Virus record (IMG/VR): IMGVR_UViG_3300048883_000431
Coordinates: 1 to 64,000 of that record
Length of the DNA: 64,000 nt
Direction: 5' to 3' (one strand)
Origin: a virus
A model generated the notes under the pieces. It ran no database searches. It saw only the letters and a program-made list of their open reading frames with translations, and was not told where the DNA came from. Below are positions 19,737 through 28,350 of this stretch, piece after piece. The position numbers and the translations under genes are program-made. The number at the start of each line of letters is the position of its first letter. The stretch's first letter is position 1.

Positions 19737-21480
19737 GCAGTCGCAGATGGACGAGGTCGTTCGCGGCATCGCCGACATGAAGCTGCTCGGGCTGGACTGC
19801 GAGACGACGGGGCTTGACCCGCTTGTGGACGACCTTATGCTCATGCAGATCGGCAACGTCGACGAGCAGTACGTCATCGACGCGCGCCGCGTTGACCTGT
19901 CGCCGCTCATTCCCGCCCTCTGCACCAACAGGCAGCCGAAGGTGCTGCACAACGCCAAGTTCGACTACCAGTTCATCCTGACGAAGACGGGCATCCGCCT
20001 GGAGAACGTCATCGACACGATGCTGGTCGAGCAGGTGCTTCAGAACGGTCGGCTGCAGCGCGGGTTTGGACTCGCGGCGACCTACTTCCGGTACTTCGAG
20101 AAGACGGTGTCCAAGGAGGCGCAGATGTCGTTCGTCGGGCATTCCGGCGACTTCTCAGCGGCGCAACTCGAATACGCGGCGCAGGACGTCGCCTACCCCA
20201 TCGAGCTCATCCTCGCGCAGACACCGGAGCTCAAACGCTACGCGCTGGAGCACACCGCGAAGCTCGAATGCCTGGCGGTGCTCGCTATCGCGGACATGGA
20301 GCTCAACGGGATCGGCGTGGATACGGTGAAGTGGCTGGAGTTGGAGGGGCGCGCGGGCGAGCTTGTCCTTGAGGCGCGGGCGGAACTGGACGGGATGTTC
20401 TTGCCCTTCCGCGAGAAGGACATGGACGGTATGCTCCTCGCGATCCCCGACGCCCTGAACTACGACTCCGACCAGCAGATGCTGGAGGCGTTGCAGTGGA
20501 TGGACGTGCCCGTGACCGCGACGAACAAGGCGGTGATAGGGCATCTCGGGAAGGACTACCCGCTGGTTCAGAAGCTGCTCGACTACCGCGAGCACCGCAA
20601 GAACGTCACCACCTACGGGAAGGCGTTCCTGGAGCATGTCCACCCGGCCACCGGACGCATCCACTGTGACTTCAGACAGATTGGGGCGGAGAGCGGACGG
20701 CTGTCCTGCACCAAGCCAAACCTCCAGAACATCCCCTCGGGGTCCGCTTACCGCGAGTGCTTCGTCGCCGGGGAGGGCAACGTGCTCATCACCGCCGACT
20801 ACAGCGGGTGCGAGCTTCGCATTATCGCGGAGTTGAGCGGTGACCCAGGCTTCGTCGACGCGTTCAACAACGGCGTAGATCTTCACTCGAAGGTCGCGTC
20901 CGACATGTTCGGGAAGACGGTGAGCAAGACGGAGAACGAGGAGCTTCGGGATGTCGCCAAGGTCATCAACTTCGGGCTGGCCTACGGCATGTCCCATGTT
21001 AAATTGGCACACACCATGAAGGTCACCGAGGACGAAGCCAAGAAGCACCTAGAGACCTACATGGGGATGTTCCCCAAGGTCGCGTCCTGGCTGAACACTG
21101 CCGGGCGCACGGCCGCGTCGCGCGGGTTCGCCACGACCATCGGAGGACGACGACGGTGGTTCAACATCGACGGGATCAAGGACGACCGACGGCAGATGGG
21201 CGCGGTGGAGCGGAAGGGCAAGAACACGCCTATTCAGGGAACCAACGCGGATATGACGAAGCTGGCCCTCTACGGGCTGCGGCAGCAGCTCAACCGCAAG
21301 AAGGCGGATGCCCGCATCGTCAACACGGTTCACGACGAGATCGTGGTCGAGTGCGCAGCCGGGGAGGCGGCTGGCGTCCAGGCGCTCATGGAGAAGGTCA
21401 TGCGTAAGGCTGGCGAACACTACGTCAAATCCGTTCCGATGGAAGTCGAGTCGGCAGTGCGCGACTACTGGGGGCATTAA
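19720..21480 (+). CDS. polA: DNA polymerase I (family A) with 3'-5' exonuclease
   Basis: 586 residues from the ATG at 19720 (MIFVNEQSQ), preceded by GAGAAGGGG. The exonuclease domain has LDCETTGLD (Exo I, residue 24), NAKFDYQF (Exo II) and AAQDVAYP (Exo III), so proofreading is probably active. The polymerase domain has SGRLSCTKPNLQNIP, motif A ADYSGCELR, motif B KVINFGLAYG and motif C VHDEIV. The residue matching E. coli Phe762 is Phe. No 5' nuclease domain is present, as usual for phage replicases. It lies with RNase H in the rightward block. Confidence 0.97.
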   Translation: MIFVNEQSQMDEVVRGIADMKLLGLDCETTGLDPLVDDLMLMQIGNVDEQYVIDARRVDLSPLIPALCTNRQPKVLHNAKFDYQFILTKTGIRLENVIDTMLVEQVLQNGRLQRGFGLAATYFRYFEKTVSKEAQMSFVGHSGDFSAAQLEYAAQDVAYPIELILAQTPELKRYALEHTAKLECLAVLAIADMELNGIGVDTVKWLELEGRAGELVLEARAELDGMFLPFREKDMDGMLLAIPDALNYDSDQQMLEALQWMDVPVTATNKAVIGHLGKDYPLVQKLLDYREHRKNVTTYGKAFLEHVHPATGRIHCDFRQIGAESGRLSCTKPNLQNIPSGSAYRECFVAGEGNVLITADYSGCELRIIAELSGDPGFVDAFNNGVDLHSKVASDMFGKTVSKTENEELRDVAKVINFGLAYGMSHVKLAHTMKVTEDEAKKHLETYMGMFPKVASWLNTAGRTAASRGFATTIGGRRRWFNIDGIKDDRRQMGAVERKGKNTPIQGTNADMTKLALYGLRQQLNRKKADARIVNTVHDEIVVECAAGEAAGVQALMEKVMRKAGEHYVKSVPMEVESAVRDYWGH

Positions 21481-21481
21481 G

Positions 21482-21904
21482 ATGGGCGAGGCGTACGTCG
21501 TCTACACCGACGGGGCCTGCAAGGGGAACCCCGGACTGTCCGGGGGCGGGTATGCGATCTACGGGCCGGAAGGGATCGCGTGCTGGGGTTCCAAGGCGCT
21601 CGGGAAGATGACCAACAACCAGGCTGAGTACCTCGCGGTGACGCTCGCCTTGGAGCAGTGCCTGAAAATGGGACTCACGCGCGTGCTCGTGAAGTCGGAC
21701 AGCCTCCTGGTTGTGAACCAGATAAAGGGGTCCTACAAGGCGAATAACGGACCCCTGCGCCACCTGTGGGAGGATACCAAGAAGTGGTGTGCGCAGTTCC
21801 AGCACGTCGAGTTCGAGCACATCCCGAGGGAGGATAATGGCGTCGCCGACAAGCTCGCGTCGGACGCCTGCAAGGGCGGCGGGGTCGGCACCTGCTACCC
21901 GTGA
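21482..21904 (+). CDS. rnhA: Ribonuclease HI
   Basis: 140 residues. Catalytic acids are visible: YTDGACKGNPG (Asp), NNQAEYLA (Glu), KSDSLLVVNQ (Asp) and NGVADKLAS (Asp). The enzyme removes RNA from RNA/DNA hybrids, for instance replication primers. It starts one base after the polymerase stop, which points to joint expression. It is the last gene of the rightward replication unit and is followed by a strong hairpin at 21918-21940. Confidence 0.95.
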   Translation: MGEAYVVYTDGACKGNPGLSGGGYAIYGPEGIACWGSKALGKMTNNQAEYLAVTLALEQCLKMGLTRVLVKSDSLLVVNQIKGSYKANNGPLRHLWEDTKKWCAQFQHVEFEHIPREDNGVADKLASDACKGGGVGTCYP

Positions 21905-21917
21905 CCGTACGCACGAA

Positions 21918-21940
21918 AGCCCCCGGACCATCCGGGGGCT
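21918..21940. terminator. Bidirectional hairpin between convergent genes
   Basis: AGCCCCCGGA-CCA-TCCGGGGGCT, a perfect 10-bp stem between rnhA and the leftward gene at 22011. No U-run on either side. Confidence 0.65.
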
Positions 21941-22010
21941 CTCAGTGCAGGAATCATCGCGTGAACCTGTGCGTTCGGCCCAATGAATGACGGCTATATG
22001 ATACCACCGA

Positions 22011-22376
22011 TTACTTGCCGTGGGAAAGGATAACCGTCACAAGTAACCCACCAATCATGAGAATCTGAGCTACAACGCCCAGCCAGAACATCCTCGCCGC
22101 TCGCCTACCCTGCGTGCGCTCCTCGCGAATCTCCGATATTTCCGCCTTCAAGAGCTCGACGTCCGTCACTAGGGCATGGCCCCCGTTCCCTGTAACTACA
22201 ACCCTGTAGACGACCCCCACACGATCTTTCAGTTCCCGGAGCTTTTCCGAGATAACGGCATCGGCGGACTTGGACTCCTCGATAGCCACTCGCACCTTCC
22301 CCAGCTCGGTCATAAGGTCCTTGATGATCAGCGCCAGCTTGGTCGAGCTGTCCGTGGATGGCTCCGAGTGTCTCAC
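22011..22376 (-). CDS. Coiled-coil protein with C-terminal membrane anchor
   Basis: I choose a GTG at 22376 preceded by GAGGAAATCA, giving 121 residues. A long helix (STKLALIIKDLMTELGKVRV onward) is followed near the end by a hydrophobic span (FWLGVVAQILMIGGLLVTVIL). The layout resembles XhlA/haemolysin-type phage membrane proteins, which act in lysis, but length and sequence do not prove it. An overlapping frame upstream (to 22500) also looks coding, so the gene may be frameshifted. It is leftward, convergent with rnhA. Confidence 0.5.
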   Translation of the reverse strand: MRHSEPSTDSSTKLALIIKDLMTELGKVRVAIEESKSADAVISEKLRELKDRVGVVYRVVVTGNGGHALVTDVELLKAEISEIREERTQGRRAARMFWLGVVAQILMIGGLLVTVILSHGK

Positions 22377-22500
22377 TGATTTCCTCGATTCGTTGGTGGT
22401 GGTTAGCCCTGGCCGCACCCCGCGCGGCAACCACTGTGGCCATAGATCGGATGTCCAGCCTCATCTGTGCCACACAGACGGCGACGCTGTCGGGTAGCAT
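22105..22500 (-). CDS. Overlapping ORF, probable 5' part of the coiled-coil protein
   Basis: ATG at 22500 after GGAGACCCT. The first ~55 residues (MLPDSVAVCVAQMRLDIRS, later QRIEEISETLGAIHGQLD) look genuine: helical and heptad-like, leading into the coiled coil of the 22011 ORF, which is in the +1 frame relative to it. After that the frame is Arg/Gly-rich and looks like a shadow. Either two overlapping genes or one gene broken by a frameshift. Confidence 0.4.
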   Translation of the reverse strand: MLPDSVAVCVAQMRLDIRSMATVVAARGAARANHHQRIEEISETLGAIHGQLDQAGADHQGPYDRAGEGASGYRGVQVRRCRYLGKAPGTERSCGGRLQGCSYRERGPCPSDGRRALEGGNIGDSRGAHAG

Positions 22501-22533
22501 AGGGTCTCCTGTCACCGTGCGGGCCCTGTCGTC

Positions 22534-22539
22534 TATAAT
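22534..22539 (+). promoter_or_regulatory. -10 element before the packaging genes
   Basis: TATAAT about 48 bases before the start at 22587. A weak -35 (CTGTCA at 22509-22514) is 19 bases upstream. Confidence 0.45.
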
Positions 22540-22586
22540 AAGCGTGTGGGCGTGAGTTCGTACTCTCAGTATAGGTTGTAGGGAAC

Positions 22587-22991
22587 ATGTACGAATTGAC
22601 CAAAGATGAGCGCGACCGGCGCGCGGCGCGTAAGCGTATCAAGCAGCGGCGACGGCACCACAGCCGACGTGGAACCGATATGTCGACTCCGCGCGGGGTG
22701 TCGCTGGGCAAGAAGATAGAAGCCCGTCGACAGCGGCGGGAGTGGCTCAACTATATCCCTGGACGTCCGGGGCAGCCAGACAGGGAGTTCGGGTCCAAGG
22801 GCCTGGGCGGAAAGCGGGAGCCATCGGAGTCCGACCTGGACATCGAGAGGAAGATGAAGCTCGCCGTGGAGTTGAAAAACGCGGAGATGGCTGGTAAAAT
22901 GCTAGGACGACGCCTGGTTCGGCAGGTGATGACGGGGGAGGGGACGCAGCATGGGCCAGAAGATGGCGACCGTGTCGATGGCACGGGCTGA
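22587..22991 (+). CDS. Hypothetical basic protein upstream of terminase
   Basis: 134 residues, ATG after TAGGGAAC. Highly basic N-terminus (RRAARKRIKQRRRHHSRRG) and a helical middle (DIERKMKLAVELKNAEMAGK). Its 3' end overlaps the small terminase gene by 41 bases. The basic start suggests DNA or RNA binding, perhaps connected to packaging, but no family is recognised. Confidence 0.5.
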   Translation: MYELTKDERDRRAARKRIKQRRRHHSRRGTDMSTPRGVSLGKKIEARRQRREWLNYIPGRPGQPDREFGSKGLGGKREPSESDLDIERKMKLAVELKNAEMAGKMLGRRLVRQVMTGEGTQHGPEDGDRVDGTG

Positions 22992-23538
22992 GGAAGCCTT
23001 CATCTACTGGATGGAGGTTCAGAATCTCTCGCAGGTGTCGCGGGACATGGACATCCCACAGCAGACGCTCAGTAAGTGGAAGAACGATCTCGATTGGGAA
23101 GAACGCTCGGCGAACATCCAGGGCACTGTGCGGAAGGCCGTGGACGGTCAGATCGCGAACCTCCACGAGCAGATGACCCACCAGGCGAAGCGGGCGTTGG
23201 ATGACGTGGCGGAGCGATTCGTCGAGGCCGAGGCGGGAACCGTCTACGACTGCGCACGCGCCTTCGACGTCCTGGCGAAGTCGATCCTCCTTCTCAACGG
23301 GGAACCGACGGCGGTCGAGGAGAAGCGGGAGGTGGGCGTCACCATTGACTTCTCAAAGCTCTACAACATGGCCTCAGAGAATCGAGTCGTTGACGTCACA
23401 CCTGGCGACGAGGAGGAGGACGTCGAAGACCCCTCCCTCGCGGCCGGACGCGTGAAGGTGCAGGAGGGACTCTTGAAGATGGGGGTCACCCTAAGCGCCG
23501 ACGGCCCGGACGCAGAGGCAGCGGCGGAGGAAGCATGA
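22951..23538 (+). CDS. terS: Terminase small subunit
   Basis: 195 residues, ATG after GGGGAGGGGACGCAGC. An N-terminal helix-turn-helix is visible (NLSQVSRDMDIPQQTLSKWK), followed by a long helical region and an acidic C-terminus (DEEEDVED). This fits a DNA-recognising packaging subunit that forms a ring and stimulates the large subunit. Its stop overlaps the next start (ATGA), and the next gene is the large subunit, which makes the call safe. Confidence 0.85.
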   Translation: MGQKMATVSMARAEEAFIYWMEVQNLSQVSRDMDIPQQTLSKWKNDLDWEERSANIQGTVRKAVDGQIANLHEQMTHQAKRALDDVAERFVEAEAGTVYDCARAFDVLAKSILLLNGEPTAVEEKREVGVTIDFSKLYNMASENRVVDVTPGDEEEDVEDPSLAAGRVKVQEGLLKMGVTLSADGPDAEAAAEEA

Positions 23539-25424
23539 GGATACCCGGAAGTCTGGTGGTCGACAACGACGCCGCCTCCCCCGAGCAGTTCGATGAGCTG
23601 CTCGGTGCGGTGGTGGCAGCACCCGATTCAAAGCGGATGCTGGACGCGGTTCGTCTTGAGTACCCCCAGCTTTACGGCGGGGTCTACGAGCGGATGCTCC
23701 GCGCGGGGGCGAAGACCGACTCGAACATGTTCCACGAGTATTGCTTCCGTAACACCGACGACACAATTCGCCTCCAGCCGCAGTTCCACCGCGAGTGGAA
23801 TCATATCTGGGACCTCCGCCCCGAGCGTCTGTTCGTTATGGCACCGCGCGACCACTCCAAGACCACGCAGACGATCCAGCGCACGTGCCGCGAACTCGGT
23901 GAGAACCCGAACCTCCGTATCAAGATCGTGAGTAACTCCGATGAGAAGGCGTCGGAGATTCTCGGCGCGGTGGGGGAGGTCATTACTGAGAACCCCTACT
24001 ACAAAGAGATCTACCCGCACATCCTGCCCGCCGGGGAATGGAAGAGCGGCAAGCTCCGCGTGCAGCGCTCGGCGACCGGGATGCGCGACTCGTCCGTGGA
24101 AGCCCTGGGCATCTTCTCGTCCGCCACAGGTGGTCGTGCTGACCTCCTGATCTTCGACGACATCGTGGATTATCGTAACGCCCGTCAGAATCCCGCCCTC
24201 CGGCGGCAGGTCAAGGACGTGTTCTACGAGGTATGGCTGAATCTTCTCGAACCGGACGGAGTCGCTTGGGTACTCGGCACCCCCTGGCATGAGGACGACT
24301 TGTACGGGGAACTGGTCGATAGATGCGAGCGCCAAGTGGGCGGCTGGATGATGTGGAGAAAGCCCTGCGTTGTCTACAGTGGGAAGGGCGAAGAACGTGT
24401 CAGGGAGCCGCTTTGGCCCGAGCGTTGGACCCTCACACACCTACGCGACCGCGAAGCCGAGATCAACGATCCTGCGGTGTTTTCTCGCCAGTGGCTGCTG
24501 AAAACGATTTCGTCAGAGGAGCAGGTTCTGTCGCCCCCCGTGTGGCGCGACGACATGGACCTGTCACAGATACCCCCCGACTGGCCCCGTTTCGTGGGCA
24601 TCGACTTGGCTTCCGCCATGAACCGTCGTGGTGCGTTCACCGTCTTCTTCATCGCTGCCCTGGGTCCGAACGGAAAACGCTACCCGCTGGAGATCATCCG
24701 CGCCAAGATGGACTTCGACACCATCGTGAAGACGCTCGTTAGCGTCTACGAGCGGCACAAGCCGTATCACATGAAGGTCGAGACCAACGCGTTCCAGGCT
24801 GCGGTCTACACACATATCGAGCGATCACACCCCGCAATCCCGTTGACGGCCATCGTAACCGGACGGCAGAAGGCGGATTACGGCATAGGCATCCCCTCGC
24901 TCGGTCTGGAATACGACCGGAAGCTGTGGGAAGTGTGGCGCGCGAAGCCGCTTGTGGGCGAGGATTCGGTGTGGGCTGCGTATCAGGACGAGCTTCTGTC
25001 TTACCCAGCGGGGCGAAACAGCGACATCGTCATGGCGAACTGGTTTACCCAGCGTGCCATTATGGAACTCGAAGGCGGGAACCGCCCACGTGTTCGTTTG
25101 CTCTCCGAGGACTATACTGACAGCGTAATGGATTTGGCTATCAAGCCGTTGCCGGTCGCGCAGCCCGACATGACCGACCCCAAGATCGTCGCGGCGGCCA
25201 GCGAGGCGCAGGCGGAGATCGAGGAAGCCGTCAAGGAGCGTGAAGCTGCGACCCTTGAATTCCGATCTGTGGAGCAGTTCGCGCGGTTGGTCGTCGAGCA
25301 GGGACGCAGGGTCGACATCAAGCTCGTGGTCGCGGTCACACAGGTTCCCGAAAAGAAGGCTGCGGAATACCTCCTACGCTTAGGGTATGCCGAGTCGGAG
25401 GTGGCAGGACAATATGCCAAGTAA
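23535..25424 (+). CDS. terL: Terminase large subunit
   Basis: 629 residues. The ATPase has a Walker A-like APRDHSKTT near residue 102, a Walker B LLIFDDIVD near residue 208 and, later, an adenine-binding/coupling region. The nuclease half starts with GIDLAS near residue 354 (first catalytic Asp of the RNase H fold). It translocates and cuts DNA at the portal. The C-terminal ~80 residues are acidic/helical and extend beyond the usual core. The portal gene overlaps its end. Confidence 0.93.
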   Translation: MRIPGSLVVDNDAASPEQFDELLGAVVAAPDSKRMLDAVRLEYPQLYGGVYERMLRAGAKTDSNMFHEYCFRNTDDTIRLQPQFHREWNHIWDLRPERLFVMAPRDHSKTTQTIQRTCRELGENPNLRIKIVSNSDEKASEILGAVGEVITENPYYKEIYPHILPAGEWKSGKLRVQRSATGMRDSSVEALGIFSSATGGRADLLIFDDIVDYRNARQNPALRRQVKDVFYEVWLNLLEPDGVAWVLGTPWHEDDLYGELVDRCERQVGGWMMWRKPCVVYSGKGEERVREPLWPERWTLTHLRDREAEINDPAVFSRQWLLKTISSEEQVLSPPVWRDDMDLSQIPPDWPRFVGIDLASAMNRRGAFTVFFIAALGPNGKRYPLEIIRAKMDFDTIVKTLVSVYERHKPYHMKVETNAFQAAVYTHIERSHPAIPLTAIVTGRQKADYGIGIPSLGLEYDRKLWEVWRAKPLVGEDSVWAAYQDELLSYPAGRNSDIVMANWFTQRAIMELEGGNRPRVRLLSEDYTDSVMDLAIKPLPVAQPDMTDPKIVAAASEAQAEIEEAVKEREAATLEFRSVEQFARLVVEQGRRVDIKLVVAVTQVPEKKAAEYLLRLGYAESEVAGQYAK

Positions 25425-27147
25425 GAAGCTCAGTGTAGGAAAGCGGGTTGTCCATGCGGCTAAGTCTATTCTTGGTGTGGCTGTTACTGAGGGGATGCCT
25501 CGCGTCGTTCTGGACGAAATTGACCAGCAGGTAAGCCCCTTCGCCACCGCGTTCCGGTCCCACCGGCCGGATGAGTCCCTCGCGCCCGACGGTAGCGAGA
25601 TGCTTGACTTCCTGCTTTCTTACGCTAACGTCCCCCTGGTCTTCCGTGCCGTGGACCTCATCGCCAAGACGGCGGCCATGGTCCCCCTGGCGGTGTTCGA
25701 GTCCATCCCCGAGGCCGAGTTCGAGGAGGAGTTCGAGGAGGAGTTCCAGGTTGATCCACTCCAGGGCGTCCAGGCAATGCCCCGGCCGTCCGACTCCAAG
25801 AAGCGCGTCTATAAGCACAGCCTCTACAAGCTACTGAAGTCCGAGGTCGGGTCGGCGGACGAGACGACTACTGGTGCGCAGACGGATCTGGACAACGACA
25901 TGCGCGACGTGCAGGTAGCGGATCACCCGCTACTGCGTGTCATGCGCCGCCCGAACCGCGACCTTACGACCTTCAACCTCATGTATCGCACGTTCGCCTA
26001 CATGGAGCTCACGGGCAACTGCTACTGGATTCTTACGCGCGACGAGATCACGAAGGAGGTGAACGGCATCTTCGTGCCGAAGCCGCACCGCGTTGAGCCC
26101 ATCTCCAAGGACGGCAAGAAGGGCTTTAACCGCAAGCGCAGCGTGAGCGGCAAGCCTGACGAGAACAAGTTCTACGATTTCCAGGACGTCATCCACTTTC
26201 GCAACTTCTCCCCCGTTAGCGATCTGGTAGGCATGAGTCACCTTCGTCCTGTTATCGACACCGTGCTGACTGAGGTGTACGCAACGCGTTGGAACAAGGA
26301 CTTCTTCAAGAACAGCGCGCGCCCCGACTTCTGGCTCAAGTTCAACGACAGGCTCGACAAGGAGTCGTTCCAAAGGTTGATCCAGGAATACAATCTGATG
26401 CACCAGGGCTGGACGAAGTCCCACCGCCCTGGAATCCTCGAAGGCGGCGCGGAGGTTGTGGACTTCAGCACGAACCGCAAGGACATGGAGTTCGTCTCCC
26501 TGCGGAAGTTCGACCGTCAGGAGATTCTCATGGCCCTGGGCGTTCACCCAGCCCTTGTGGGCGTGAACGACGAGTCAGTGAACGCCGAGGAACTCCGCGA
26601 GATTCGCCGTATGTTCTGGGAAGACACCATGATTCCCAAGCTAACGATGATCGCCGAATACATCGAGCTGTACCTGTTTCCGCGTGTCCACCCGATCAGC
26701 TCCGAAGTCTTCGAGGCCGAGTTGAGGCAGGAGGCGGAGAGGTTGGGGATCGAGGACATCAAGAGCCCTGGGGAAAGGGTGGCGGCCGTGACGAGGCTGC
26801 GCGCCAACCTTACGCCACTAGAGGAAGAGCTTGACAGGTTTCACGTGCGCTATGACACGCGCAATGTCGCAGCTATGCGCGACCAGGCAATCGACGAGTC
26901 GCAGGTCGCGATGCGATACATTCAGACGGGCGTGCTGACGATTAACGAAGTGCGCCGAGACTTGAATCGTGGCCCGGTGCAATGGGGCAATAAGCCGCCG
27001 TTGAGCACCCCCGTGGGGTCGTCCATGTTGGGCGACGTGAACGAAGCGCGGACGCTGACGGCGGCGACCGGACAATCTGAGCAGCGCATGGCGACCAAGG
27101 CCGCGTTTGAGGCTGTTCGTAAGGCACGACGTAGGAGGGACGGCTAA
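25414..27147 (+). CDS. Portal protein, HK97-like
   Basis: 577 residues from the ATG at 25414 (MPSKKLSVGKR), preceded by GGCAGGACAAT; an earlier ATG at 25387 is less likely. Characteristic stretches: TGNCYWILTRDE near residue 200, DVIHFRNFSP near 255, FFKNSARPDFWL near 300 and LGVHPALVGV near 380. Twelve copies form the ring for DNA entry and tail joining. An acidic run (EAEFEEEFEEEF) near residue 110 is unusual. It ends in TAATG, coupling to the protease gene. Confidence 0.88.
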   Translation: MPSKKLSVGKRVVHAAKSILGVAVTEGMPRVVLDEIDQQVSPFATAFRSHRPDESLAPDGSEMLDFLLSYANVPLVFRAVDLIAKTAAMVPLAVFESIPEAEFEEEFEEEFQVDPLQGVQAMPRPSDSKKRVYKHSLYKLLKSEVGSADETTTGAQTDLDNDMRDVQVADHPLLRVMRRPNRDLTTFNLMYRTFAYMELTGNCYWILTRDEITKEVNGIFVPKPHRVEPISKDGKKGFNRKRSVSGKPDENKFYDFQDVIHFRNFSPVSDLVGMSHLRPVIDTVLTEVYATRWNKDFFKNSARPDFWLKFNDRLDKESFQRLIQEYNLMHQGWTKSHRPGILEGGAEVVDFSTNRKDMEFVSLRKFDRQEILMALGVHPALVGVNDESVNAEELREIRRMFWEDTMIPKLTMIAEYIELYLFPRVHPISSEVFEAELRQEAERLGIEDIKSPGERVAAVTRLRANLTPLEEELDRFHVRYDTRNVAAMRDQAIDESQVAMRYIQTGVLTINEVRRDLNRGPVQWGNKPPLSTPVGSSMLGDVNEARTLTAATGQSEQRMATKAAFEAVRKARRRRDG

Positions 27148-28340
27148 TGGGCGTGACGCTACCCGAGCACATGGAGAGCCGGACGCCGGGCGACCAGAAG
27201 AAGTGGGCGCACGTAGCGGGGGCTGTCGAGGCCGCGTTCGAGGACCTGGGGGCGGAGAGGGCGGGACGCCTCGCTATGGCAGCCGCCAACACGGCCCTTA
27301 GCGAGAAGCGGGCGAACGGGCCCGCGTTCAAGGGGCTCAACGCCCGACTCGACAACCTGGCGCGGTGCCGCAAGGATCGTACCATGAAAGACGCTGCCGA
27401 CATCGTGGCCGCTGACCAGGTGATGCGGCACCTGCTGGTTGGGTTCTGCGACGTTCAGGACGAGTTCGTCGGGATGTTTCCGTTCGACTTCGAGTCCGGC
27501 GGGACGGTGGCCGCGAAGCACAAGCGCGCCAGCGAGATAGACCTCGCTTTCGGGGACAGTGGGGGCCCCTTCCCGTGGTCCCTCGGCAAGCTCGGGCGCA
27601 AGTCCGCTGCTGTCATCGACCACGTCCGGGCGAAGGCGGGCGACGCGTGGGACATCTACGACACCCTTACCGCCGTCACCCTGCGGATGTTCGCGGAGAC
27701 CCTCGAACACTCCGCCAAGATGAGCGTCGACGCACGCAAGAGCATCGGGAGCTTCGACCTCTACCCCGAACTCACGGTCTTCCTGCCGTTCCTTGACGGC
27801 GAGTCCGGTGTTCGTAAGGCGGTGGAGGAAGCCGAGAGCTGGGTTACTGACCTACAGGCCCTGTGCGCACGCATCGAGGACGTGGTCTTCCCACTCTACG
27901 AGGACGTGGCTCAGGACGAGGTGGGAGACGCCCCCGTCGATGAGACGGAGGACGAGTTCCAGTCGGTGAAGATGAAGGTTCTCAAAGATGGAGACGTCCG
28001 TAAGCGAGTGATCCTCGGCGTTGCCCTGGTTCCCGACGAGGTTGACCTTCAGGATGACTTGATCTCCGCACCGGAGATTGAGCGCGCGGCTCACCAGTTC
28101 ATGCTGAACAAGGGCCAGATCGGCATTATGCACCAGGAGTTCCCCAGCGGCGCGACCGCTGTGGTTGAGTCCTATCTCGCGCCGCACGACATGATCCTGG
28201 GGAACGACACCATCTCCAAGGGCAGTTGGGTCATTGGTGTCAAGGTGTTCGACGACGACTTGCTCAAGCGCATCGAGGAGGGCGAGTTCACTGGATTCAG
28301 CATTGGCGGGCACGCCGCCAGCGCACGAGAGCTAGGCTAA
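27147..28340 (+). CDS. XkdF-type prohead protease fused to an N-terminal helical domain
   Basis: 397 residues. The C-terminal ~120 residues match the putative phage serine protease XkdF: VALVPDEVDLQDDLIS, AAHQFMLN, VVESYLAPHD, KGSWVIGVKVFDD and EGEFTGFSIGG. Members process the prohead or scaffold. The first ~260 residues (VEAAFEDLGAERAGRLAMA onward) form an all-helical region I do not recognise, perhaps a scaffold or a head-assembly domain. Next is the capsid-assembly-like gene at 28351. Confidence 0.75.
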   Translation: MGVTLPEHMESRTPGDQKKWAHVAGAVEAAFEDLGAERAGRLAMAAANTALSEKRANGPAFKGLNARLDNLARCRKDRTMKDAADIVAADQVMRHLLVGFCDVQDEFVGMFPFDFESGGTVAAKHKRASEIDLAFGDSGGPFPWSLGKLGRKSAAVIDHVRAKAGDAWDIYDTLTAVTLRMFAETLEHSAKMSVDARKSIGSFDLYPELTVFLPFLDGESGVRKAVEEAESWVTDLQALCARIEDVVFPLYEDVAQDEVGDAPVDETEDEFQSVKMKVLKDGDVRKRVILGVALVPDEVDLQDDLISAPEIERAAHQFMLNKGQIGIMHQEFPSGATAVVESYLAPHDMILGNDTISKGSWVIGVKVFDDDLLKRIEEGEFTGFSIGGHAASARELG

Positions 28341-28350
28341 GGAGAGTCAC

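Noticed and set aside
20155-21048. 297-codon minus-strand ORF opposite DNA polymerase
   Set aside because: Antisense shadow of the polymerase; no supporting signals.
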